Assembly: GCA_048013815.1 (NCBI GenBank)
Contig: CM106585.1
Coordinates: 9,362,001-9,426,000 of the forward strand
DNA from: Setoptus koraiensis
Taxonomy: Eukaryota; Arthropoda
Reading direction: 5' to 3'
DNA: 64,000 nt
Shown here: positions 14,801 through 26,800 of the stretch, one piece after another
Layout: each line of letters opens with the position of its first letter
How positions within the stretch are numbered: the first letter of the stretch is position 1
Position numbers and translations under genes: made by a program
The notes under the pieces: model-generated
What the model was told of the DNA's origin: nothing
The model's database searches: none
The model's input: only the letters and a program-made list of their open reading frames with translations

Positions 14801-17800
14801 GTGGACACTAATGACTGCTAATGAAACTTGAGCCTCCCAGACTTGCCAGTGGCGAGCCTGGCGGTACCGTTAGATAGTGGGCACATAAACAAAGAAACGA
14901 TTTATCACGTTATGTTACGTGTTGATCCCTTTGTTTGTGTCACTCCTCTAATTCCGCCGCCAATTCCGCGCACCTCGCGCGTTGGGCGACACTCGCACAA
15001 GCGGCCGGCTCCTGTAACCTGTGTTGCGACTCACCTGTCGCAAAACTCGCTCGCTGGCAAGACCATTTTGCATAGACATTTTGCACAGTTGAGCTCATTT
15101 GGGGCCAGCCGCGTGACAAGATGCTCATACACATTATCTGGCGCAAACTGGCACAAACTGGCCAATGTCCATTGATCAATGATGCCCGCCGCTGATGGTG
15201 CTGTGATGGCCGGCTTGGCGCCCACCATAGCGCGCCACCAACTGATCAGCTGATCTCACTTGGGGCCCCAGTGGATTGGGGGGCGCGTGAGTGAGCGGCG
15301 GATTGTGCTAGATGCTGCTGCTCAGTTGCATCATCCATCATTGGTGACTGGTTGGCGCGGGGGCGAGCCGGCACACACAGAGCGACAGTTAGTGACAGTG
15401 GCGCCGGACACGCGGTGGACAGTGTTTCAAATTGATAATATATATATATCAACTCATTTCCATTTGTTTGTGTGCACTTGTCTCTCGCTGCTCGCAATGT
15501 GCTCTTGGCTGTGTGTCGATTTGAGCGCCTCGGGCGCCCCAAAACCGGCCCACAGCCAAAAGCACATTGTGATGGAGCTCGAAGCTCGCAGCGACTATCA
15601 AGCGAGCGTTATTGATGATGGTCGTCGTGCCAATAATTTCCAGTCAGAGGCAACCGGTCACTCCAGTGAGACAGTGTCACGTAGCGGCCGCCACAAATGA
15701 TACAATCTCTCAAATTAAAACGTCTTCTCCTCACACGATGATGCCCGCGCTGACGATCACCCTTTCAGAGCCTCACCTGTGCCTTGTTTCACCTGTGCCG
15801 TGTTTCACCTGTATTTTGTTTCACCTGTATATACACAGTGTACACATATGCTTATGCGGTGCCAAACGGCTTGCATTTTATAGCAAAGGGCTGCTATCAA
15901 TATGCTGCTTAATGGAAAACTTCAAATGGATAAAAACACAGTGTTGCCACCACCAGTGTTTGACAACTGTTCCCATTCAGACGTCGATGATGTCAATATA
16001 TAAATTGTTTGCAATTTTGTATTCGGACAGCAGCGAAAATTCACTGAATATCGAGCAAAAATTTCGACGGACATCCGACAAATCTGATAAATCTGTTTGC
16101 ATCTCGTAACTTGTGATTCATAAGAAATCGGGCTTTTGGGTACAAATTTAGTTGCGCCCATAGATGAGCAAATTGATCGATAAATATTATGAATGACACG
16201 AAAGCGACCTACTAACACTTCATCTTGTTATCTCTTCCTTACTTGTCCCTAATTAACTGTCAATCGCAATCAATGCAATGCCAGTCATAGATCGGCCCAC
16301 CGAGGTTAAAGTGAACGACGAGTTTGTTTCATACGGGTCCAACGCGGTATTCAAATGTCGCATGAGCTCGCAAGCGGAATACGTCAATCTATTGGAATGG
16401 TTCACAAGCGATGGCCTGATAATTAAGGCACAAACAAGCAAAGGTAAGTTGCTGACATTCAACTTGAGTGATTCACGTCTATGTATGAATGAAAGTTCAT
16501 TCATATACAAATGTGAAATATGACAAATTATATATTAAATCAAATTTATATGCAAGTTACGCAATAGTTGAGGCACAAGTCGCGATGCAACTAGCACTCA
16601 TGTATGTCAATCTGTTTTAATCATCATTAGGCTTATTACTGTTGTTCTGTCGGTAATGGCGCCACCGCAACACGCTCGCTCAGCTGATTGAGCGTGATGA
16701 CGCAACGTTGTATCAATTCATCGACAATGTTGTTGTCGTCGTCGTTGTTGTTGTCGCCGTCGCTGTTGTCGTTGTTGTTGTTGCTCTGTTGTTGTTTCGT
16801 TGTCAAGACACACAAAGAGTTAATATGCAGGCACAATGCCAATTGCCCATCATGCTGCCATGAAGGGCATGTCTACTGAAGCGTTTAAGTAGTATGCATA
16901 TGTAACTTTGTTTATTGTTGACCACTGGTCAAGTGAGGCCAATCGAACGGCCATGAACGAATTAGAATTTGGCGCACGAGTGAACAGTGCGCACAAGACA
17001 AGTGGCCAAAGTTAGCTGACCGTTAGCTGACCATTGGCCAATAACGGATAACGGTTAACGGGATAATTCAATCGAGTGTCGACACGAGCAACGTGTGAGC
17101 GATGTTGCATAACTCATCATCATCGCTGCCAGGCAACAACGATAATAATTCTTTACCACTGCATCAATAAAACTGTATATTGTTACATCTATGTTTGACG
17201 TTTGTATTATGTAATATAATTATATTCATGGTGGCCCATGAGCCATCTAACGCATGATTGAATTTGCATATTGTTGTTGACAGATTGGCTAGCGCTTGCT
17301 GGCACCACCAATACATGCGAGTGAAATCTCGCGCCCACATGGGAGACAATCTCCCATGTTGTCCCATTGGTGTGTTGTATTTTCTCATATTTGTGCTGTT
17401 ATTCGGCCAGTGTGTTGCACAATAACAATGCGCAACAATAATACGTTTATTACGCAATATTACATAATACATAATAATATTGCGTAATACACATTGCCCG
17501 TTATGGCAAGCCGTTTCAGGCATTAGCGTTGAGCGTTGGCATAACGGCGACGAAAGAATTGCGTCAATTGCGCGTGTGTGTGTGTGTGTGTGTGTGGTCA
17601 AGTTTGATTATGATTGATGGCCGGCTAACACGTATTGGCGCGTATCATCAATTGTTGTGGCGCGTGCAAACAGTTGAGACAGTCAGGCGGTTTCAAACAT
17701 TGACAAACATTTGCAAAGTGTCAGAAAATGTTTGCAAACCGTCCGACTGCAACACTGCAAGCCAGCGCTGCCGACAACAGGTTCGAGCGCGTGCACTTTA

Positions 17801-20800
17801 AACTAAAACTTTGCATAACGGGCACGTGCAAAACGGTGAGCGCTGGCAACCGTTGTTTTAGGTGGCGCTGTCGCGCTGGCTAGATGGCCGGTTTATTATA
17901 GATACTTTATTATCGTGTACGTTTATGCTGCAACGACTGCAATAATGTTACATAACACTGTTACACGAGGCGCGTCATAACAATGTTACATAACGCGCGT
18001 AGCGGTGGTGACTAGCAATTAACATCATAATCACTGTACCTAGACTGTTGCCAGTTACTAATTATGGTCTTATTTTGCACCAGCGACGCAAGCTGCCAGC
18101 TGGCGGCCATTACATTAGATGAGCGGGCTGACGAGGCGACATGTGAGAGCCGAGCGACAAGATTAGATTAGATTAGCGAGCAGACGGAGCGCACAGTATA
18201 AAACAGGACGCGCTGTTTGCGTTGCTGTTGCGTAATGTCCGTTTGTCGTTACGTAATGTTGTTGTTGTTGTTATTGTTATTCAATTGGGGCCCGTTGGCT
18301 TCTTGGGTCGCCCGTTGGCGCTGTTGCCGGCGGTCGGACAGCGACGGCAACCGCCACAAACGGAGCAAAATAACTTGTTACTGTTGGCGCGAATTGCGTT
18401 GCCGTGTCGACCTGTCGCTATTGTCAGATTGACAAGCACGCCGTTAGGCTAACGGGACTCGTTGCGAGACACTCATTGAATTACATCGATTAGTGGAGGC
18501 GACGCGAGCGTCACGACACAGCCACAGCAACGAATGCAAATTTCATCGTGGCCGCTTGTGTGTGTCGCTTGCGACGCGTTACGTATTATGTAATACGCGT
18601 AATGAGCGCAACAGCAACGTAATGAATATAATAATGAATGTAATAATGAAAAGAAAGTGCCACGTCCCGCCTGCCACACTGCGGCTAGTGCGAGAGCACG
18701 CGCTAATAGCACGAGCCAAATATCGCCGCATTTGGCAGCCCGTCCATGGCCGGCCCGATATGGGGCCGGCGCCGCTGCTCGTCTATATGTATTTAAATAT
18801 ATGTTTACATATAGATATTTATATTTATCTGTGTATGTGTGTGTGTGTGTGTGGATATCTGCGGATACATGCAAATACATACGGACACATGCAAATACAT
18901 ACGGACACATGCGGATATAATATAGATAAATATGTGCAACAACGCGTAACATGCAACGCAAGTCAGTGCAACTTCATATTCATTATCGCCAGCGTCGTTT
19001 GCATATTGTGCCACAGTGCGCTATTTACACGTACTTACACGTGCTCGCCGTGTCGGCTGTGTCCGCTTGTGTCGGGCTGCTGGGGCCCGGCACGCTGACG
19101 CCCCAATGAGCCATTCGAAGCCAACAATTATCTGCTTATTACTTATAGCACACACTTGCACTTTATTATTGGCGCGCTCGAGCCACTTTTGGGCCTAACA
19201 CTGTCAGGCCGGCACTGTTGGGCCGGCACTGTCACGCCAGCGCTGTTAGGCCAACAGCGCTAGGCCAACAGCGCTAGGCGGCACTGTTGGGCCGACACCG
19301 CTAGGCCACGGGACACATAGGGGCGTAACGGCGTTGGCTTATTATCGGGTATCGGCAGAGGACGACAATTCAGGTTACGTTTGCGCGCGCTGTTAATTGG
19401 TGCAAGTGCTTGTATGTTGTTATTTGTCGTTGTCGTTGTTGTCGGTGCTGTCGGTGTCGTTGTTGCTGTTGCTGTCGTTGTTGCTGTTGGATAGTTGGCG
19501 CTCTTAATTATTAGCAACACCAAAAGTGTTGCATAAGAACCGTTACTTGGCGGCTAATAGTTTGCGCAGCGACAAATGCACTTTGGCGCCCTTACTCTCA
19601 CATGGCCGCTCGTGCGACATTGTGCGCCTTATCGTTGGCCCGCTCGTTAGCCATCTCGCCCGTTTGGGGTATCTCGCCCCTTTTGGGTGTCTCGCCCGTT
19701 TGGGGTATCTCGCCCGGCCGCTCATGGCACCTCACTCGGCCGAGCGGCCGAGCGGCCGCAGCTGCTCGGGGTATCACAGGCCGGCCGGTTAAGACGGGCG
19801 GGCCGGGCAATTAACGAGCGCTGGAGCCGAGTGGCCGGTCTTGACCGAAAGCAGCAAACAGCAACTTGAGCAGCTCAATTGCTGTTTGGTGGCGGCGGCT
19901 TGCGTGCGGCGACATCCACCGGCCAGCGAGCCAATCTCCACCCGTACATACGACCCCAACAAACTGTACATACAACCTCAGCAAATTGTATATACGACCT
20001 CAGCAAACTGTTAGACACGGGCGCCAGGAACAGGTGGCGCGCCCTAATGAAGTCGTTGATTGGGCCGGCGGGCCGGCGCACTGCCAGCGAGCCGGCCCAC
20101 CAAGAAGGAGAAGGCAAATTAGCGCCCACCATCAATTGTTGGCTGGCACGCAGATTGGCGGGCAGATTGGGGCACAAACTGGGGCGCCCCAAGATGTTCA
20201 AACTTGATACAGGCGCAAGCGGGCGGCGCGCCACGCTGATCAGCGCGAGTCGGTGCGCTCATCAGCTCGCACGCTCGGCAGCATTCCGCTGGCGGCTGTT
20301 ATTCGGGGGCCCGCTCTCTGGCCCGTTGCTCGGCCGCTGCTCGGCCCGCTGCTCGCCCGCCGGCGGACCGTCGGGCAAGTCGGGGGCCGCCGCGCGAGAC
20401 AATGATTATTGCTGGCCCTCGCAACGCGCCAATAATCCAGCCATCCGTCCAGTGCGCCAGTGTCTCACAATTATTTCTGTGCGCCGTGCGCCTCCGCAAC
20501 GAGCCAGCGCACAGATAATTGTCGCTGGCGCCGCTGCGGGCCCCCCGTTACTCTGGCCAATTGTCGCTCGCTAGATGTTGCACGCACAATCAAGCGCCTC
20601 TTGATCTGTCTCGAGCCGCTGCGAGGGCTCGCAAGGGCTCGCGAGCGCTTGTGAGTGCTTGTGTGCCAGCAAACGGCTCACAGCGGCAGCTTGAGATGAA
20701 TCATGAATTACACCATTTCCGGTCAGTAGCGTTGCCAGTGTGTTTATGCCGCTGTTGACCGCTCGACAGTGTTTACTCGGCGCGGTGTTGGGCACAACGG

Positions 20801-23800
20801 CGGCACAGCAGCGGCAAAACGGCGGCACAGCAGCGGCAAAACGGCGGCGCAACGGCAGGGCGCCAGTGAACTCAAACAACAACGGCGCCAACTTGTTTTG
20901 GGCGCTGTTACGTGTCGGCGGCCGCTCGCCCGTTGCGCCGCCGGACGCGCCAGGCCGAGCCACACAACGGGACAGTAACCCGATCGGCGCGCCGCTCCGA
21001 CGACAACAACAACATCGCTAGTGTCTCGCGGGTACACGTGTAACGCGTGTAACCCGATACTCGCGCCCGGCCGCGCGCCAGCCCAATGATCGCTCAACTG
21101 ACATGACGCTTGTGAGTGTTTCGCGCGGCGCCAGTCCCGCTCCGGCGGACCGCTTAGCCGCGGGCCGGCATTCACTCTTGCGTGGGCGCCCGCACCAGAG
21201 CTCGTGCCCGGCCGGTCGAGTCGACCCGACACGCCTATATGGCGGGCCGGTTGCGTGCAGTGTGAGCCAGACAAGGTGCCCGCGAGTGCTAGTTGGCGCA
21301 GCGGCCGCCAGTCGGCTCAGTGCGCCCACTGGCGGCCGACTGGCCAGCGGTGGCGTCAATAAATGAAAGATGGCCGCTTGCATATAAGATGAAGACATGT
21401 AAATTGATTAAGGTTACATAAGCGTTTGACGTGCCGGGCAACTGGGGCTCGTCTCGCTGCTAATGGCGCCCAGTTATTGGAGTATGTCAGCGTGGTCGTC
21501 GTCGTTGTTGTTGGCGCCGCTGCTGCTGTTAGTGTCGCTGTTGTCGGTGTCGCTGGCCACTGTGGCAGCCATCAGATATGCAAATCGAATGGCCGAGAGA
21601 TAATGATGGCCGTTAGTTGTTTGGCCCAACAATGAACTTAATTCTGCCCATTGTGCGCCTATTTATCACACGCACACCCAGACCTATTTGGCGAGAGCGT
21701 GCCGGTTTGGCACAGTTTGGCGCTCAGTCGCCCAATGGCTGGCTCGTTTGTTTGCAATGGCCACGCCAAAACTAAATTGACACGCGCAAACCGTTTGTCT
21801 GATTAGGCACGTCTCGCCGGCACTGGCCGGTCCCAGTTTGGGGCGCCCCAACCAACGGCGAGCCCCAAATTAATTACATCATCACGCCAGGGGTTGCGCG
21901 TGGTGGCGCGCGCGCGCGCGTAACGGTATTGCCGTGACTCAATTGGCACACACTCACTTATGCCCGCTTGCAATTTCTTTTGCTCCTGTGCGCCATCTAT
22001 GGTTAGTGCCACACTTAGTTGCCCATTTGCTTTGTTTGGCGTCGCTGGTGTCGCCAGCGTTTGGCCCCCGTTTCACTGGTGTTACGTAACGGCCGCTTGC
22101 ATGTAACGACGACATCGGCCAAGATTGTGTGGCCTGTGTGTGTGTGTGTACTAATAATACCGATAAAACAATTAATTATTACAGCAGTCACTGGTCCGCT
22201 CACACAGTCGGCTTCACAGTGTCGCCCCTACCGGACATCGCTACGAACCAATCTCTTGCGAATCACTTCTTGCTTCGTTGTTCGTATAGCGCAATCTTCT
22301 CATTTCGGGCCAATCAATTGACTGGGCCAATGTCGATTGGCGCGCAAAAAACTTTTGCCAGCACCAAAACAACAATCGTCATGGTTGTGTCATTACGCAA
22401 CTATCTTGGTATTTTGTTGGCTTGTTGTCAACTATTTATATCACACAGAGTGAGCCACTTGGTGTATCCTGCTTTGGCAGACAGCGACACCTTGCGTCGG
22501 TATCTTGTTCAATCTGAGCGGATCGGCGAGCGAGCCACCGAGTGTCTCAAATTCATTTTGAGACACTCGGTATTGTACAGAGCAACAGCGATCTGCCGCC
22601 ACCTGGCGGCCGACCACCAGCTACAGGGCATCGTTGTAAGCATCACTGGGGCCAGCTAGCCGGGCCCCTAATGATGGCCCGTTATGTGTCGAGGCGGGCA
22701 GGGCAAGTCGGCGGCAAAATATATTGTGCAGCGAGATAATATAAAGATGAGAAACTCTTTTAATGTCTTTGTCTCTGGGCGCCTGTTGGCGAAGGTCTTG
22801 AGATGTTAGTTATGTAGTTATATAACTTTTTGGCTTTATCTTTTTTGGATTTGTCTCGCCAGCGAGCCACTAAACTGACGCAAACTAAACTGAGCCAAGT
22901 GACCGGGCCGACTGGTCGGGCCGGCCGGCTCCGTGGAACGAGCGCCATGGGTGTCTTCACTAAGCACCCATCGCTACTAACTAACTCGGTCGGACACAGA
23001 TAGCGAGAGAGCGAGGGCGAGCGAGAGGAAATAGAGGAGAGAAACAACCAATGGCGCTCAAATGACATAACACGCCAGCACGACAACACCAGCAGCGGCA
23101 GCAGCAACAACAACGACAGCGACAACAACAACAGCGACAACAACAACGACAGGCGCACAACAATGACCAATCGCAAATAATCTCGCAACAGTCAAACAGC
23201 AGCAACGACACGCCGGCCGATTGTGCTAAGCGACTAAGCGCGGCCCCAAAGTAATCTATTTACTGGCCTGGCCGGCAGTTGGAGGAACGTGCGAGCGGGC
23301 CCATAACGGCGCAGAGTTTGCCACGGGCAGCCAGCAAAATACTCGCTGCCCGGCTGGCTCGTTCGGTGAGGGGGCGAGGGTGTTTGGCGAGGGGCCCCAA
23401 ACAACAACAACAACACAACACAAATGAACAGCCCAAGGGAGCCCCACGGACCAAGCAAGCTGGTTGTGAGACTGTTGTGAGACGCGCCGCTAGTCACATT
23501 GGTCATAAACACACAAGAGCCATAAGAGAGATAATTTTCGCTGACGCCATCATGATAATTCCCCAGATCTATCAGTTGAAATAAATAGTTAGTCTGCTGG
23601 CTATTTATTCTCCGGCAGCCAGCGGGCTGTTTAGCGCCCAAAAACAACCCCAAACACCTCGGCCATTATTTGCCCTAACAGGCTGCCAGCGCGTCGGCCG
23701 GCAAATATGCCTTTTTCCATACGGCGCGAGTATGATACGCCGCGTATCATACTCGCGCCGAGAGAAGTGTCTCACTTTCGGGCTTCCTCTTCAGCTTGCT

Positions 23801-26800
23801 GCAGGGCCGACAGGCGAGCCGAGGGGCCGAGCAACGAGCAGCGGCAAACTAGTTAGCGGCGATGGGGAGCGTTTATGAATAATACTTTTGCAGTCAGCAA
23901 CAAGATAAAGTATTTAATGACTCGGCTTTATCTGGGCGCACCATCTCGGCTCGACTGGCGCCAGACAGATAGTGTCTTAGATTACTTTTCAGATTATCGC
24001 GGCGCCACATTTTTTCTTGGCCCTATCCATTTCCGTTTGCGCGCTTGCTCGCTCTGCTTCGATGGCTGGCAGCAGCGAGCAAATTGCACTTGGCACATAT
24101 CTGGGCGCCACGGCCGACACTTGTCAGCAAATGGCAAGCCAGTAGCGCGATATGCAAATAAGCCTGCAGCGATGCTGAGCAACCAATAGTAGACAATAGT
24201 TTCAACTTGTGGCAATCGCCCAATGCGCTCACAATAATTTCTTCGTCTATGACACAGTGGTAATATCAATAATGACGCCCTTGCCAGTCATTGTTGCGCC
24301 TCTGAGGCTCACAGTCTCAGCGATTGTTCTAGGCCGGCAGTCGCTTGTCACTGTCGAAATATGTTAGCGCATTGAGCGTTATTCGTTGCTGTCGGGCGAC
24401 GCCGCGCCTAGACGCAACCGCGCCAATGGCGTTAATTTGCGAGAAATTGGCAAGATTTAAAGCGTGAGTTAAATTCAAAGAGACGGCCCATTGTTGTGTC
24501 ACTGTGGCGCCCCCAATTGTCTTTGGCTGGCTGGCGCAACAATGTCGGCCCGTGCGCCGCTGTGTGCCGCCATATTGCACAGCCCGTCCACTGTGCGCAG
24601 CGGGCCCCATGTCGATCGAGCTTAGCCGGCAGCGACGCCAAGACAGCAGCGACCATTTGTATACAATAGGCAATATATAAACAGACACAGGAGGCATTAT
24701 TGGCTCATTGTATGGGGCCGATTTTGGGCCAATGGAGATGCAACAAAACCCAATAGCGACACGGCCCGTTAAAAATTTGCCACTTTCGAGCCCGGAGCAG
24801 GGCAATTTGTTGCCAGTGCGGCGTGTACCCGGCCGACGGGCTGGCTGAGCGGACTGGAGCGGACTGGAGCGGAGCGGACTGGAGCGGGCAAAGAGAAACC
24901 AAAGCAAGCCACCAATGGAGCCCGGTGGCAAAAAGAAAAGCTCATTTCCGCTACAGTGAATCGCGCGCTCGCGGTGACTCCCTCGCGTCGCATGTGCAAC
25001 CTATGCCGCTATAACTGCCGCATGGGCGTTCAGGACGCAGTTAGACGCAGGGGAGACGGACGGACGGACGGACGGGCGGGCGGGCGAGAGGGGAGCCCAT
25101 TGTAAAGAAAACGACGCGCCCCACCATTACCAATGCCCTGGCGGCGATGTGATGCAAGCGCGGAACCCGTTGCAAGCGCGCTATACGCGCGCATTTATTA
25201 GATAATAACTGGCAAGGCGCACGGTCTCACATAGACAGTTATTATTAACTTAGTAGCAATCATCATTTTCCAATGCAAACCAATGTAAACAACCAGCAAC
25301 ATAATCGGTATGCGCAAGCCCGACCGATTACGTAACGCCCGCTGTGGTGGAGTGTTGATTTTGCTGGAGCTTGAGGGAGCCACCCAAAGTGGCGCCCTCT
25401 TGCGGCGGCCCCTCGTTGGCGAAGCGCCTTCGTTCGAAAAGTGCGAAAAGCAATATCCCCGGCTGTGCCAATCAAGTAGCGTGCGCATTTGAATGATGTA
25501 TGTCGTTTTGGTTATTGCGCGGCATGTCGCGCTATGTGTCGCTGCGCGTCGCTATATGCGAGCAGGATGCACAGAATGAGCTCTAAACTATTCATTTTCA
25601 TGCCGCTCGCCAGTCCATTTCCTGTTTCTGTGCGCCGTTTTTTAGCCTCAACGCCCCCGTTTGAGATGGCTCCCGTTTGGCCCAGATACTTGGAACTTGC
25701 AACGACAACGACGAGCTTGCTGGGCCGAACCAGCCGATCGCTTAGCCGAGAGCTGTCTGGCTGATTGGCTCGGCGCGGCTCTTGGTTGCCATGGGAATAT
25801 CAGGGGGGGACGATATTGGGGAGTTATTAGGGGAGCGAGGGAGCGAGCGAGCGAGCGAACATGACAGATTCCACTAACTGCCTCATCGAGCGGAATTAGT
25901 TCACGTACGAGGCCCCAAAACGGGCGACAAGGCATCGACAAACGTCGATGCGCGGTCCTCTGAGACTGATGCAGTGATTGCATGCCGTTGCAACCATTTA
26001 GTAGCCACGAAAAGCCCGACGAAATTCTCATGAGTCAAGTCTAGTTATAGCGACAGTTTAGATAGCACGTTGAACAAACCGGCGCACGTTGGATAAACTG
26101 GCGCACGTTGCTGGCACCGGCAACGGGGCAAATAATTGCAAATTTGATGACATAATGAAGTTGCTCGCTACTTGTTATTTGCATAATGACCGCATTATAC
26201 GGGCTGCAAGTTGCGTAACATAACCCTTGTAGCCCTTGTATAACGGTTGCGTATGACTTCTTGAGAGAGCGAACAAAGTTGATTTTTGGATAAAGTCGCC
26301 ATAAGTTGTATCAAACTACTAAAGGCACAGGCCAAATAAAGAGCACACCCATGTGAGATGAGATATACAAAATCATCGTTTCGTTTGCCATAAACGCACC
26401 ATTGCGCCCACACACTGGCCCATGAGAGCGCGTCATTAGATGGCGATAAATTGCAATTGTTCCTGTGTCAATTGCTGCTGGTTCCAAAGCACAAAAACCA
26501 GTCGTCGAGCGTGATTTAATAGCGATGCCATCGATACAATAGACACTCGATGATATCCGATCGATGATTGGGCCCGCTCAACGGTGGGCCCGAGCGCGAA
26601 ACGTGATTAAATGGTTCGCTTGATTAGTTACGCTCGCCAAGAGAAACAAATACCCCAAATACCTGCCATTACACAAATGCATACCCGTCCGTCCCGCGTT
26701 GTTTGTTTGTTTGTTTGTTTGTTTGTTTGTCTGCACTTCATTTGTATTCGCGACAGGTACACCCGACTCTGGCCCGCCGCTACCCGCGCTACCTGGCTTA

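Larger units (their letters stand above)
1597..16284 (+). other. Dscam intron 2 (14.7 kb, GC-rich, repeat-dense)
   Basis: No exon was recognised. ORFs here are chance products of GC-rich sequence. Contents include CA microsatellites at 2212-2243 and 2811-2839, many GGGGCCCC palindromes, minisatellites (5438-5500, 8055-8099, 9069-9140, 9815-9878, 10811-10850, 13641-13700, 15774-15832) and perfect hairpins (4922-4957, 6251-6277, 9156-9191, 9582-9625, 10753-10787). Alternative Ig2 exons shorter than ~180 nt cannot be ruled out by eye. Confidence 0.75.

Noticed and set aside
15612-16109. 165-codon open frame upstream of Dscam exon 3
   Set aside because: It runs through the CACCTGTG minisatellite and lacks any Ig motif, so it is not an alternative Ig2 exon.
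20744-21274. 176-codon minus-strand open frame
   Set aside because: It runs across a 22-bp minisatellite and GC-rich repeats, with no recognisable protein features.
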